Shown: piece by piece, positions 44,093 to 55,845 of the stretch
How positions within the stretch are numbered: the first letter of the stretch is position 1
How the letters are laid out: every line of letters starts with the position of its first letter
NCBI RefSeq assembly: GCF_002776525.5
Contig: NC_045434.1
Coordinates: 194,132,968 to 194,196,967 of the forward strand
Direction of reading: 5' to 3'
Source of the DNA: Piliocolobus tephrosceles
Taxonomy: Eukaryota; Chordata; Mammalia; Primates; Cercopithecidae
DNA: 64,000 nucleotides
Notes under the pieces: model-generated
What the model saw: only the letters and a program-made list of their open reading frames with translations
Database searches by the model: none
Told to the model about the DNA's origin: nothing
Position numbers and translations under genes: made by a program

Positions 44093-44620
44093 ACTACAAA
44101 AACAAACGTCCCCAAAACAAACAAATGAAAAACTTTTATACAAATGTTCATAGCAGCACTATTCATAATAGCTAAAAAGTGAAAACCACCCAATGTCTAT
44201 CCACTGATCACTGGATAAACAAAATAAATACAATGGAACATTCAGCATAAAAAGAAATGAAGTATTGATACATGTTACAACATGGATAAACATTTAAAAC
44301 ACACTAAATGAAAGAGGTTAATCACAAAGGACCATACAGCCTATGATTCCACTTACATGAAATGTCCATAATAGGTAAGTCTATAGAGTCAGAAAGTTTG
44401 CAGTGGTCTATGTTGGGGGTGGGTGGGGAGGAGATTAGAGAGTGACAGCTAAGGGGAACAGAGTTTTTTTGGGGGTAATTAAAATGTTCTAAAATTGGTT
44501 AGAGTGATGGTTATACAACTTGCAAATATATTAAAAGCCATTGTTATACACTATAAACTGTAAAGTAACTGTAAATTTTACAGTATATGAATTATATCTC
44601 AAAAATACTGTTTTTTGTTT

Positions 44621-45544
44621 TGTTTTGTTTTTTAAGCAGTAGATCGAGCAACACAAGGGTATATTGTGGGAGCATGCTGTTGCACTGGCTGGATCCCCCA
44701 TTAAGGAATGACAAGACTGCTGTTGGGAGACAGCCTACCACTGTCAATCCTTTCAGGGAGTGCCTCAGATATAAAGAGTTGACTCAAGGAAGGTCACATC
44801 CTTCTCAGAAGTCCACATCCAATCAAGACCAGAGTGTAAGCTCAGCCGTTACAGTACACGAGACAACTCTAAAAGGTCATTTTAGCTCCAGAGCCCCTGT
44901 GGGGTCCACTAAGGCTCCTGTTGGATCTCTACTGCCGCATGACTTCTCCCTGTGGCCAAATACTGCTGCTCCTGTCCCCTCCCTTCCACGGGTGTTGATC
45001 CCAAGAGCACTTCCTAAAAAGCATTCTTCAGGCTGTACTATCAGAGTCTGCCTCAAAGATAACCCAACCTAGGACAGTACTCCTTTAAGAATAGGACTTT
45101 GCTGACAGTTTGCCAGCCATCTGATACTTTCCAAATTCTAATACTAAGCTATTGAAATCACAGATCGCAATTTTCCAATACCACATGATCCTTTCACATG
45201 TTCCAAGGGACTCTTATAGACCTCTAATTTCTCTATTAGATTATACTGAACTCTTCCAAAGCAAAGAATTCATCTACTTCTTTTGATTGATGTTATAATA
45301 TCAATCCTAGGGGATGATCCTAGGTTTGTGATGGAAAGTTTCCATTAACAAAATACGCCTGTTCTTAACAGAATCACAAACAGAAGGATGTCTTGCTAGA
45401 AAAATCCTGTGTAGTTTTTGCAGAGAAGCCTACTTTGTGTCTCCACTAACTGGATGCCTGTGCAAGACAGAAATATTCCTATGATCTCTGTAATCACCCA
45501 TAAACAGATGATGCTCAAATCTATACATATTTTCAGTCTAGATC
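44621..45544. other. Unclassified stretch, probably an old repeat
   Basis: A 161-codon plus-strand frame (44587-45072) begins in the L1 tail and shows no known domain. The end 'aacccaacctaggacag' has the look of an ancient mammalian repeat, but I cannot name it. Confidence 0.35.
45454..45525 (+). repeat. 72-bp segment, source-like copy
   Basis: Matches 47568-47639, same orientation, 6 differences in 72. Here it runs on into surrounding unique or L2-adjacent DNA. Confidence 0.92.
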
Positions 45545-46300
45545 TTTCTTGGAAGCTCAAGGTAAAAGCCAAAGCCCTTTCAACAGCTTATAATGCCCTA
45601 AGACAAAAGTCACATACTCCCATTATGTTCAAGTACTCTTCTCCTTTCTCACTAAACTCCAGGCAGATGAACCTCCTTGCTGTTCCTTCGATGTGCCAGG
45701 CATGCTAAGGCCCTCTGCACTGGAATATTCTTCCCCTACATATTCATTTCTCAATTCCTTTGGGACTTTGCTTAAATGTTACCTTCTCAGTTAAGTCTTC
45801 CTCGTCACCCTACCTTAAATTGCAATCAAATCACCAAGACCACTCTACCTCAGCTTTATCTCTTTTTCCAGCTATTTCTCAAAGCACTTATTCTAATATA
45901 CTACATATTTACCTTTTAAATTTGTCATCTCCTCTCACTAAAATATAAGCTCTTTCAGGACAGGTATTTTGCCTGTTTTTGTCCACTGCTGTATCTCCAA
46001 CACCTAAAATAGTTCCTGAAAAACAGCAAGTGCTCAATAACTATTTTTTTCATATGAATGAGATCTAAATTCACATGTCCAACTCACTCAACATCTCCAC
46101 TTAGATTATCTACAAACCTCTGTTATACATGCACAACTCATTATCTACCTCCTACTTAACCTTACTCCTTCTTCCTGCAGCTTTCACCATCCACCTAACT
46201 GATCAAATGAGAAGTCTCGTCCTCTACTTCATGAGTGACTTCCAAAACATATCTTAGATCTTTGTCTTCATCTTCATTGCCTAAAGACACAATAGAATCC
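45545..46300 (+). repeat. L2 3' region relic
   Basis: 'aaggtaaaagccaaagccct', 'ttgctgttccttcgatgtgccaggcatgc', 'tataagctctttcaggacagg' and 'gtgctcaataactat' occur in L2 order. The last 250 bp resemble the upstream L2 ORF region, so two L2 pieces may abut. Confidence 0.7.
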
Positions 46301-46681
46301 AAAATATTCTCACTTCCTCTGGACTGTTCCCCTCCAATCTGTGTTTCAGGCCTAGTAACTGTTAAGTGTTCACTAAACTGGGATCTATGGACCTTCTGGT
46401 CTTTGTTTTCCTAGTTCAACTGAGGTAGTCTCTTTGGCAGAAACCTCCTCCTCTTCCTGACCTCTACATGTTGCAGAATCCCAGGATTTGGTCCTTAAAT
46501 CTCATCTCCTTGCTATCTTTACTCCTCTACTCCCTAGAATATAATTGGCATGTGGCAGAAATAATTCTTTATTGTGTATTGTCCTATACACTGCAGGACA
46601 TTTAGCAACCCTCACTTAGTATCCCTCACTCCAGCCCATTAAATGCCCACAGCCTCTCCAGTGATTAGGATGTCCAAAATC
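46301..46681. other. Stretch with partial L2 resemblance
   Basis: 'ggatttggtccttaaatctc' near 46480 resembles L2; the rest is not recognised. Confidence 0.4.
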
Positions 46682-47035
46682 AGCCCACTAAATTTTATTT
46701 ATTTATTTATTTATTTATTTTTATTTATTTATTTTGAGATGGAGTCTCACTCTGTTGCCCAGGTTGGAGTGCAGTGGCATGATCTCAGTTCACTGCAACT
46801 TCTGCTGCGAAGTCCAAGCGATTCTCCTGCCTCAGCCTCCTGAGTAGCAGGAATTACAGGCACCTGCCACTGTCACCACACCCGGCTAATTTTTGTATTT
46901 TTAGTACAGACGCGGTTTCACCATGTTGGTCAGGCTGATCTCGAACTCCTGACCTCGTGATCCATCTGCCTCGGCCTCCCAAAGTGCTGAGATTACAGGC
47001 GTGAGCCACCGCACCTGGCCTAGCCCACTAAATTT
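46682..47035 (-). repeat. Alu with (TTTA)n tail and 14-bp target duplication
   Basis: 'agcccactaaattt' at 46682-46695 and 47022-47035. Confidence 0.96.
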
Positions 47036-47280
47036 CTAAATACCTCCTAGAGAAGCAGTAATCAACCCCTCCCCTGCAAAATGAACCCTGACTAGTCATC
47101 TCATCCAGTCCTACTTTTTTTTTTTTTTTTGAGACAGGGTCTCTGTCACCCAAGCTGGAGTGCAGCAGCGCAATCATAACTCACTGAAGCTGTGAACTAC
47201 TGAGCTCAACTGATCCTCCCACCTCAGCCTCCTGAGTAGCTAGGACTACAAGCACATACCACTCACCCAGCTAATTGTAA

Positions 47281-47679
47281 AATTTTATTTTATTTTATTT
47301 TATTGTTTTTTGAGATGGAGTTTTGCTCTTGTTGCCCAGGCTGGAGTACAATGACGTGATCTCAGCTCACTGCAACCTCCGCCTCCCGGGTTCAAGCGAT
47401 TCTCCTGCCTCAGCCTCCCTAGTAGCTGGGATTACAGGCACCTGCCATCATGCCCAGCTAATTTTTGTATTTTTAGTAGAGACAGGATTTCACCATGTTG
47501 GCCAGCTGGTCTCGAACTCCTGACCTCAGGTGATCCACTCGCCTCAGCCTCCCAAAGTGCTGGGATTATGCCTGTGCAAGATAGAAATATTCCTGTGGCC
47601 TCTGTAACCACCCATAAACAGATGATGCTCAAACCTATATGGTGAGCCACAGCACCTGGTGAGCCACTGTGCTCAGCCT
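47281..47679 (-). repeat. Inner Alu with (TTTTA)n tail, carrying a 72-bp insert
   Basis: Reverse Alu; at 'gtgctgggatta' it breaks into 47568-47639 and resumes at 'ggtgagccacagcacctgg'. Confidence 0.93.
47568..47639 (+). repeat. 72-bp segment, inserted copy
   Basis: 'atgcctgtgcaagatagaaa' to 'gatgctcaaacctata', a copy of 45454-45525. It replaces only about six bases of Alu. Confidence 0.93.
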
Positions 47680-47816
47680 AAATTTTTAAAACTTTTTGTA
47701 CAGATGGGGTCACAATGTTGTCTAGGCTGGTCTCAAACTCCTGACCTCAAGCGATCCTCCCATCTTGGCCTCCCAAAGTGCTGGGATTACAGACATAAGC
47801 CAACATGCCTAGCCTA

Positions 47817-48389
47817 GTTCTACTATTTTTAATACCCCCTATATACACTGATGATACAAACAAATTCTTATTTCCAGGCCGAACATCTCCCCTGAACTTC
47901 CTCAGACTGATATATCTACAGCATACTCAATACTCTATTTGGAAATCTAGCAAGTTTCACAAACATACCATGTTTTAAAGAATAAACTCTTGATTTCCCA
48001 CTCCCAATTTATTCTTCCCCCAGTATTCCCTATTCATGAATAGGGCAACAGATGTAAAGCACTTAGAAAAAGAGTGGGCATCTGTGTTAAGCTGCTATTT
48101 TGTATCATCATTGCAGTAAAATGGTAGCTTAAGTTTTCTAGTTGCTCAACAAGGTGTCATCCTTGACTCTTCTCTTTCTCTCACAGCTACAATTAAATCA
48201 TTACCAAGTCTTATTGCCTCTGCCTCCAAAATACATCCATAATTTAAACCACTTCTCACCCTAGTCCAAGCTATCACCATCTCTTGCTAGACCAGTACAA
48301 TCAACCCCTACTTAACCTCCCTTCTACTCAGACTCCTATATTCTGTTATCCTCAGACTGGCCTGGGTGATCCTTCCAAAAAGTAAAGCA
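47817..48389 (+). repeat. L2 ORF2 region relic
   Basis: 'gaacatctcccctgaacttcc', 'catccttgactcttctcttt', 'tcattaccaagtcttattgcc' and 'gggtgatccttccaaaa' follow L2 order. 47060-47112 ('gtcatctcatccagtcctac') is the upstream part. Confidence 0.75.
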
Positions 48390-48984
48390 GAGCTGGATGC
48401 AGTGGCTGATGGCTATAATCACAGTACTTTGGGATACTGAGGTGGGAGGATCACTTGAGGCCAGGAGGTCGAGACCAGCTTGGGCAACATAGTAAAATCC
48501 CTGTCTCTACAAAAAAATTAAAAAATTAGATGAGCATGGTGGTACGTGCCTGTAGTCCTAGCTACTCTGAGGTGGGAGGACAGCTTGAGCCCAGAAGTTT
48601 GAGGTTATAGTGAGCTATGATTGCACCATGGCACTCCAGCATGGGCAACAGAGCCAGATCCTGCCTTATTAACAACAATAACAACAAAAAAAGAGTGTGG
48701 TGGCTCATGCCTGCACGCCTATCGTTTTGGGAGGCCAAGGGGGGCAGATCACCTGAGGTCAGTTCAAAACCAGCCTGGCCAACATGGTGAAACCCCATCT
48801 CTACAGCTGGGTGTGGTGGCGGGCGCCTATAATCCCAGCTACTTGGGAGGCTGAGGCAGGAGAATGGCTTGAACTCGAGAGGTGGAGGTTGTAGTGAGCC
48901 AAGATCTTGCCACTGCACTCCAGCCTGGATGACAGAGCGAGACTCCATCTCAAAAAAAAAAAAAAAAAAAAAAAAAGTAAAGCA
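48381..48984 (+). repeat. Two Alus in tandem inserted in L2
   Basis: Alu 48390-48690 and Alu 48696-48975; 'agtaaagca' occurs at 48381-48389 and 48976-48984 around the pair. The second lacks part of its linker. Confidence 0.92.
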
Positions 48985-49139
48985 TGTCATATATCCCTAT
49001 TGTAACCAAGTATCCCAGCCTCAAAATGTGTTTTAACACTTTTTTCCTTTCTTGCTTTCAGCCTTGAAACATATTTTGAAACTCTTTGTTTCCCTTTCCT
49101 ATTAGGTACTTCCATGAACAATGCTCACTTATCTAATTA

Positions 49140-49850
49140 TGTGCTTGCTTACAAATTCCAGGGGCCAATTTTGAAACAAACCAGGCAGACAGAGCCAGTT
49201 GCAGAATCCTCCCACCTAAGGGGAGTTCTGAACAGTTGGCCCACCACTACTGGGCGGAAGTCAGGATGATGAAAACCAGAACTCCAGACAGGTGATGAAC
49301 TCAAGACAGCCATGGGAACAAGATTTGAAGGCCTACCCTCTCCTGCACCACTATCACATATTTCCCGTATCTTTGCCTTCTTAAAACCCTTCACTCAGGC
49401 TGGGAGTGTTGGCTCACACCTGTAATCCCAGCACTGTGGGAGGCTGAAGCAGGCAGATCACCTGAGGTCAGGAGTTCAAGACCAGCCTGGCCAACACAGG
49501 GAAACCCTGTCTCTACTAGAACTACAAAAATTAGCAGGGAGTGGTGGTGTGCACCTGTAATCCTGGCTACTCTGGAGGCTGAGGCAGGAGAATCACTTGA
49601 ACCCGGGAGGCAGAGGTTGCAGTAAGCTGAGATTGTGCCACTGCACTCCAGTCTGGGTGACAGAGTGAGACTCCATCTCAAAAAAAAACCTTTCAGCCCA
49701 AAAAACTGGAATGGTCTTTTGAAGGTATAAGCCTGGCCATTCCTCAGCTCCTAGCATTTGGTTAATAAAACTGCTTTCTTTAAACCACACCTGGCTTCTC
49801 TCTTTTTCAGCCTCTGAGTGGCAAGCAGCCAGACTTAAGCCGGCTACACT
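49140..49850 (+). mobile_element. Probable solo ERV LTR inside L2, split by an Alu
   Basis: Non-L2 DNA between two L2 parts, starting near 'tgtgcttgcttac' and ending near 'aagccggctaca'. 'ggttaataaaactgctttc' then 'ctggcttctctctttttcagcctctga' resembles the R/U5 part of a class I LTR. The Alu at 49398-49684 interrupts it. Family not assigned; no target duplication found. Confidence 0.45.
49398..49684 (+). repeat. Alu
   Basis: Forward Alu; 'aaaaccctt-ca' before and 'aaaacctttca' after. Confidence 0.94.
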
Positions 49851-49867
49851 ATCACATCTGAAATTAA

Positions 49868-50203
49868 CTCCAGATTTCTCTCTCTTTCTTTTTTTGTTTT
49901 TTAATTGAGATGGAGTCTTGCTCTGTCACCCAGGTTGGAGTGCAGTGGCACGATCTCAGCTCACTGTAATCTCCGACTCCTGGGTTTGAGCGATTCTCCT
50001 GCTTCAACCTCCCGAGTAGCTGGGATTACAGGCGTGCGCCAAGAGGCCCAGTTAATTTTTGTATTTTTAGAAGAGATGGGGTTTCACCATGTTGGCCAGG
50101 CTGGTCTCAAACTCCTGACCTCAAGTGATCTGCCCACCTCGGCCTCCCAAAGTGCTGGGATTGCAGGTATGATGAGCCATCGCACCTGACAACTGCAGAT
50201 TTC
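49868..50203 (-). repeat. Alu with target duplication
   Basis: 'ctccagatttct' (49868-49879) and 'ctgcagatttct' (50192-50203). Confidence 0.94.
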
Positions 50204-50705
50204 TTACCACGGCCTATAAGATCCTACATGTCCTGGTCCCTGTCTACTCCTACTCCACTGACCACATTTCCAACTTCTCTTGCCCACTCTGTTTCAGCCA
50301 TACTGAGCTTACAATTGTTTCTGTAACATAACAAGCACATTTTTACCCTAGGGTTTGCAGTTGTTCAGTCAGCCTGGAATGCTCTTTTCCCAGAAACTGC
50401 ATGATTTGCTCCATTATTTCAGGTCACTCAAACGTGACTCCCTCAAAGAGGCCTTTCCTTGGCAACCCCTTTTCATCACTTTCTATCCATTTACCCTGTT
50501 TTATTTTTATTTTTAATGTATCACTATCTGATGGTATACTATCTGTAATTTATCTATAGATATGCTTACCTAAGTTCTTATTGTGTCTCTCCCAATCTAG
50601 AAAGTATCATTAGATACTTTATCTGTTCTGTTCACTACTATATCCCCACATTTAGAATGTGCATACACTAGGTACTAAAAAAATACTTACTGAATAAACA
50701 AATTA
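50192..50705 (+). repeat. L2 3' region (continuation of the L2 at 47817)
   Basis: 'cctggtccctgtctactcct', 'cagcctggaatgctcttttcc', 'gtgactccctcaaagaggcc' and the tail 'aatacttactgaataaac' follow L2 order. Confidence 0.8.
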
Positions 50706-50953
50706 ACACTAGCACCAAACAGTACTACATAGTCTGAGACCAACAAGAAATTAATAGGAGTGGAATTAGGTAAGTGTCCATGATGTATGTGAGCCATGAG
50801 AAAACCAAATAACTTCAAAGGAACAAGTTTCCTGGCAATGTGAATACTGAAAAGTGGTAAAAGAAATAAATCATCCCATATCACTTAAGAGTAGAGACAT
50901 ACTAAACTCAAAAAAGAATTATACACAGCAGATATTTCACTTCAACACAAAAT
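50706..50953. other. Unique stretch
   Basis: AT-rich single-copy DNA. Confidence 0.5.
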
Positions 50954-51271
50954 TATTCATCATATATATACTTTTTAAGACGGCGTCTCGCTCTGTCACC
51001 CAGGCTGGAGTGCAGTGGCACGACCTTGGCTCACTGTAAACTTCCGCCTCCTGGATTCAAGCGATTCTCCTGCCTCAGCCTCCCGAGTAGCTGGGATTAC
51101 GGGCATGTGCCACCATGCCCAGCTAATTTTTGTACTTTTAGTAGAGATGGTGTTTCACCATGTTGGCCAGGCTGGTCTCAAACTCCTGACCTCTGGTGAT
51201 TTACCCGCTTCTGCTTCTCAAAGTGTGGGGATTACAGGTGTGATCCACTGTGCATGGCCTATTCATCATAT
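50954..51271 (-). repeat. Alu with 12-bp target duplication
   Basis: 'tattcatcatat' at 50954-50965 and 51260-51271. Confidence 0.95.
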
Positions 51272-51351
51272 TAATAGTAATTTTAACACTTTATAATTGT
51301 TATATTAAAATTTGAAACCTTGTTAGTTTTATACTCAAGACCTGTACCTCA

Positions 51352-51694
51352 AGTTTATACCTACATTTTCTTTCTTTCTTTCTTTTTTTTTTTTTGAGAC
51401 AGGGTCTGGCTCTGTCACCCAGGCTAGAGTGCCAGTGGCATGATCATGGCTCATTGCAACCTCCACTTCCTGGGTTCAAGTGATCTTCCCATCTCTCAGC
51501 CTCCCAAGTAGCTGGGACTACAGGTGCGTGCAACCACACCCGGCTAATTTTTCTATTTTTTTGCAGAGAGAGAGTTGCGTCATGTTGCCCAGGCTGGTCT
51601 CAAATTCCTGGGCTCAAGCCATCCATCTACCTTGGCCTCCCAAAGTGCTGGGATTATAGGCATGAGTCACCACACTCGGCCAGTTTATACCTAC
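51352..51694 (-). repeat. Alu with (TTTC)n tail and 13-bp target duplication
   Basis: 'agtttatacctac' at 51352-51364 and 51682-51694. Confidence 0.96.
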
Positions 51695-51719
51695 TTTTAT
51701 GTTTGTAATATTGACTTAC

Positions 51720-51748
51720 CAGTATAATAAAAATATTTTCAGCCAATA
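51720..51748 (-). other. Weak candidate microexon, 29 nt
   Basis: On the minus strand 'TTTTTATTGTTAATCCTCAG' is followed by 29 nt and 'GTAAGTCAA'. Two frames are open, but neither can link the 62.48 kb exon (ends phase 1) to the 40.4 kb exon (starts phase 1) without a frameshift. AT-rich surroundings make a chance match likely. Confidence 0.15.
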
Positions 51749-51864
51749 CTGAGGATTAACAATAAAAATTTTCCTTTAAAAAGCGTTACTTGGATTAAGA
51801 AATCCTGTTCTAGAACAAAAAGCTTATCACAACATCCCCCTGCTCTCTATATAACCTTTCATTG

Positions 51865-52460
51865 CCCAAGACAAAGTTGCCCAAGATGAAGTTCAAAGTC
51901 CTAACTTGATTTACATAATCCTGTGTGATCCAGCCTGTTGACCTTCCTGACCATCCCCTGCCAGTCTTTTACATTGCTTAAACCAAATGATGTCCCATTT
52001 CCTAAATGAATCATATTCCTTCTCACCTAACCCCTTTACACATGCTGTTCCCTTTACCTTTAAAAACTAATTTTCCTACCTCTTTTTTTATTTTTTGAGG
52101 CAGAGTTTTGCTCCTGTTGCCCAGGCTGGAGTGCAACGGCACAATCTCGGCTCACCGCAACCTCCACCTCCCGGGTTCAAGCGATTCTCCTGACTCAGTT
52201 TCCTGAGTAGCTGGGATTACAGGCATGCGCCACAACAGCCAGCTAATTTTGTATTTTTAGTAGAGACGGGGTTGGTCCATGTTGATCAGGCTGGTCTTGA
52301 ACTCCTGACCTCATGTGATCCACCCACCTTGGCCTCCAAAAGTGCTGGGATTACAGATGTGATGAGCCACTGCGCCTGGACTTTCCTACCTCTTTATACA
52401 GCTAATTCCTTTAAATCTCAAGCTTGGATAATGTGTCTTCCAGAATACCTTCTGTATTAG
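51865..52460 (+). repeat. L2 relic split by an Alu
   Basis: 'gttcaaagtcctaacttgat', 'cctgaccatcccctgccag', 'acacatgctgttccctttacc', then after the Alu 'gctaattcctttaaatctca'. Alu 52087-52381 (reverse) has 'tttcctacctcttt' on both sides. Confidence 0.72.
52087..52381 (-). repeat. Alu in L2
   Basis: Full-length reverse Alu. Confidence 0.95.
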
Positions 52461-52569
52461 GGTTCTTCTCAGAAACAGAACCAGAGGATGGATACAAAAC
52501 ATACATATTTGAGATCTGATAAAACTATTGTCTCAAAAGTGCTTCCTTTGGAATATTAGCATTTAATTA

Positions 52570-53165
52570 ATTTTTTTTTTCTTTTTTGAGACAGAGTCTT
52601 GCTCTGTCGCCCAGGCTGGAGTACAGTAGCATGATCTTGGCTCACTGCAAACTCCAGCTCCCAGGTTCAAGCAATTCTCCTGCCTCAGCCTCCCAAGTAG
52701 CTGGGATTATAGGCATGTGCCCCCACGCCTGGCTAATGTTTGTATTTTTAGTAGAGACAGGGTTTTACCACATTGACCAGGCTGGTCTTGAACTCCTGAC
52801 TTCAAGTGATCCGCCTGCCTTAGCCTCCCAAAGTGCTGGGATTATAGGCATGAGCCACTGCGCGCAGCCTATTTTATTTTTTGAGACAGCATCTACCTAC
52901 TCTGTCACCCAGGCTGGAGTGCGGTGGCATGATCTTGGCTCACTGCAACCTTTGCCTGTGGGGTTCAAGTGATTCTCCTGCCTCAGCCTCCTGAGTAGCT
53001 GGGACTACAGGCACGTGCCACTATGCATGGCTAATTTTTTGTATTTTTAGTAGAGACGGGGTTTCACCACGCTGGCCAGGTTGGTCTCGAACTCCTGACC
53101 TTGTGATCCGCCCGCGTTGGCCTCCCAAAGTGCCAAGATTACAGGCATGAGCCACCCTGGCCAGC
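52570..53165 (-). repeat. Two reverse Alus head to tail
   Basis: 52570-52869 and 52870-53165, the second beginning directly at 'tattttattttttgagaca'. Confidence 0.94.
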
Positions 53166-53392
53166 CACCCAACAGATATTTAATGCTGCTGTTGCTAATG
53201 GCAGCCACAGCCTTGGTGGTGTTAACATACGCATACGAGAATTCTAAAATATATTATCCTCTTCCCAGCTTTAACAGAACTCTTCAAATGTATCAATTCC
53301 TCAACTTGGTAACCATGGCTAGGTCAGTTCAGTGAAAGCAACACAGAAGCACGTACTACAGGCTAGAAACTTGATATTAAAAGCAAAAATTA
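53166..53392. other. Unique stretch
   Basis: No recognised feature. Confidence 0.5.
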
Positions 53393-53712
53393 GGCCAGGG
53401 GCCGTGGCTCATACCTATAATCTCAGCACTTTGGGAGGCAGAGGCGGGCGGATCATGACGTCAGGAGATCAAGACCATACTAGCCAACATGGTGAAAACC
53501 CGTTTCTACTAAAAATACAACAACAACAACAAAAAAAAAAATTAGCAGGGCGTGGTGGCACGCCCCTGTAGTCCCAGCTACTCGGGAGGCTGAGGCAGAG
53601 GAATCGCTTGAACCCGGAAGGCGGAGGTTGCAGTGAGCCGAGATCGTGCCACTGCACACCAGCCTGGCGACAGAGCAAGACTCTTAAAAAAAAAAAACAA
53701 AAAGAAAAACAA
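53393..53712 (+). repeat. Alu
   Basis: Forward Alu with a (CAA)n patch in the linker at 53519-53532. Confidence 0.94.
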
Positions 53713-54452
53713 GCAAACTTTATTTTTTTTCTCAACTACCCTAATAATAGCTTCATTCCTTGTTTCATTTTGAATGTCCAAGATAGCCTCAGGTTGTACA
53801 CACAGATATAAATGAATCTACTAAGATGGAAACCATCAAATATGAAAATATTTTCTGCCTTTTCTATTCCTTTATGGTCAATTGCTATAATGCTAGACCT
53901 GTGTTCTTCAAAATAACCTTCTCCTTCCTGAGAAAGCTTAACAAGTCAGGCAAAAATCAAAAGAACAAAAATTTACTGCTTAAGAGAACTTGCATTATCT
54001 TTCATTGGACAAATTAGCACAAGTTCAAATATCAATCACACACAAACTGGTTAATGATTAGCACAAGTTCAAATATCAATCACACACAAACTGGTTAATG
54101 ATTCTGGTTACAAAATATAATACTATAGAATCATTTAACCTTCTTGTCTTTGGGGATTCAAGTGAGAATAATAATACTCATCTTCAATGAGAATCTCATG
54201 AAATGGCATTTATTATAAAATAAAACACCAAGAAATGGGCTGTGCATGGCACATAGTGGGCAGTCTTAAAGTTCACCCCACTCCTCCATTTCAGTTGCAA
54301 AACAAAAAAAAGCAGATTTGGATTCTATCATGATTCTAAGCCTGATCAAAATACACAATGTCTAAAAATACCAAGATAATGAAACCTAAATTTACACTGG
54401 CAGAATGAACAACTAAAGTGTTATTTCTACATTTTCTTGGACTTGATTTAAA
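53713..54452. other. Unique stretch with a perfect tandem duplication
   Basis: Single-copy DNA apart from the 44-bp duplication at 54013. Confidence 0.5.
54013..54100 (+). repeat. Perfect 44-bp tandem duplication
   Basis: 54013-54056 and 54057-54100 are identical ('attagcacaagttcaaatat' to 'actggttaatg'). Confidence 0.97.
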
Positions 54453-54920
54453 AGCACATCACGGCTAGGCACGGTGGGTCACGCCTGCAATCCCAGTACT
54501 TTGGGAGGCCGAGATGGGTGGATTACCTGAGGTAAGGAATTTGAGACCAGCCTGGCCAACACGGTGAAACCCCATCTGTACTAAAAATTTTTTAAAATGA
54601 AAAACAAAAAAAAAAATTAGCCGGCGTGGTGGCATAAGCCTGTAATCCCAGCTACTCGGGAGGCTGAGGCAAAAGAATCGCTTGAACCCAGGAGGCAGAG
54701 GTTGCAGTGAGCTGAGATTGCGCCATTGCACTCCAGCCTAGGTGACAAGAACAAAACACTGCCTCAAAAAAAAAAAAAAAAAAANNNNNNNNNNNNNNNN
54801 NNNNNNNNNNNNNNNNNNNNNNNNNNNNNNNNNNNNNNNNNNNNNNNNNNNNNNNNNNNNNNNNNNNNNNNNNNNNNNNNNNNNAAAAAAAAAAAAAAAA
54901 AAAAAAAAAAAGCACATCAC
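54453..54920 (+). repeat. Alu with a 100-N gap in its A tail
   Basis: 'agcacatcac' at 54453-54462 and 54911-54920. Gap 54785-54884 lies wholly within the poly(A). Confidence 0.96.
54785..54884. other. Assembly gap, 100 N
   Basis: Flanked by A on both sides; a homopolymer length problem. Confidence 0.99.
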
Positions 54921-55023
54921 TAGAGAAAATTAAGAAAGTAGTAAGGTATCACCTATTCTTCTAGAGTGACCTTCAGATGCTACTACATTAATATAAGGAG
55001 TAAATACTGTGATCTATACGTAT

Positions 55024-55319
55024 CTTTTTTTTTTTTTGAGACAGAGTCTCTCTCTGTATCGCTCAGGCTAGAGAATAATGGCACGATCTCGGCTCACTGC
55101 AACCTCTGCTTCCTGGGTTCAAGCGATTCTTCCAACTCAGCCTCCCGAGTAGCTGGGATTACAGGTGCACACCACCATGCCCAGTTAATTTTTGTATTTT
55201 TGTAGAGATGGGGTTTCACCATGTTGGCCAGGTTGGTCTTGAACTCTTGACCTCAAGTGATCCACCCACCCCGACCTCCAAAAGTGCTGGGATTACAGGC
55301 GTGAGCCACTGTGCCTGGC
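55024..55319 (-). repeat. Alu
   Basis: Full-length reverse Alu. Confidence 0.95.
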
Positions 55320-55845
55320 TACATGCATCTTAATTATCTGTCACCAATTTACCCTTTTCCCTGGAAATCTGGAAGCGCAGAAATCCCCTACATTTCCCTA
55401 ACTTTCTTTGCTATTTCTAAACTATTTTTGTTACTACTTAGCAGAGAAATTTAGTAGCTACAAATAAAAGCAGTTAATAAAGAACTTAATTTGTTTTTGC
55501 CTATCACAAAGAAAATGAAACATTATACAGCGATTTCCAATCACGTTCTTAGTAAGGATAGAGTTTTACAAATGGAAAAGCCTGTTCAAAAAAAAAAGTT
55601 ACGCTTAAGAAAAGTTTGTTTTTAAGCACAAATATTCAACGTCTAACATATTACTGAAGGGTAAAGACACAAAAATGAAACTTTCTCCTTTGAAGAAAAA
55701 CTGACCTCCTCCTCTTTGTTAAACATAGTACTTCTGTTACCATTAAGAAGCATGAATCAGCTCTTTAAACAGAGGTATGGCTTATTGATAAGCAAAAGCA
55801 TTGCATGCTAATCCAAATTATCTCAGAAAATAACACTAGTGGGTT
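55320..55845. other. Unique stretch
   Basis: AT-rich single-copy DNA; a weak exon-like motif near 55705-55740 was rejected. Confidence 0.5.

Larger units (their letters stand above)
42555..44620 (+). repeat. L1M ORF2 end and 3' UTR, broken by insertions
   Basis: Starts 'cttcaaaggacaccatc', ends 'gaattatatctcaaaaata'. Pieces 42555-42885, 43109-43284, 43890-43921 and 44093-44620 line up as one old L1; the 3' UTR 'catgaaatgtccataatagg' is typical of L1MC-ME types. Confidence 0.85.
47113..47816 (-). repeat. AluJ interrupted by another Alu
   Basis: Outer AluJ pieces 47113-47280 and 47680-47816 join at 'cagctaatt' and 'taaatttttaaaac'. Confidence 0.9.

Noticed and set aside
43642..44193. 183-codon minus-strand frame
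   Set aside because: Runs through two Alus and L1; typical Alu-derived peptide (AGVQWPDLSSLQAPPPG).
44587..45072. 161-codon plus-strand frame
   Set aside because: Starts in the L1 tail, no conserved motif, no splice sites or promoter; the DNA looks like an old repeat.
55705..55760. Minus-strand exon-like segment with GTCAGT donor (…NKEEE)
   Set aside because: Ends in phase 0, incompatible with the 40.4 kb exon, and lacks a good acceptor.
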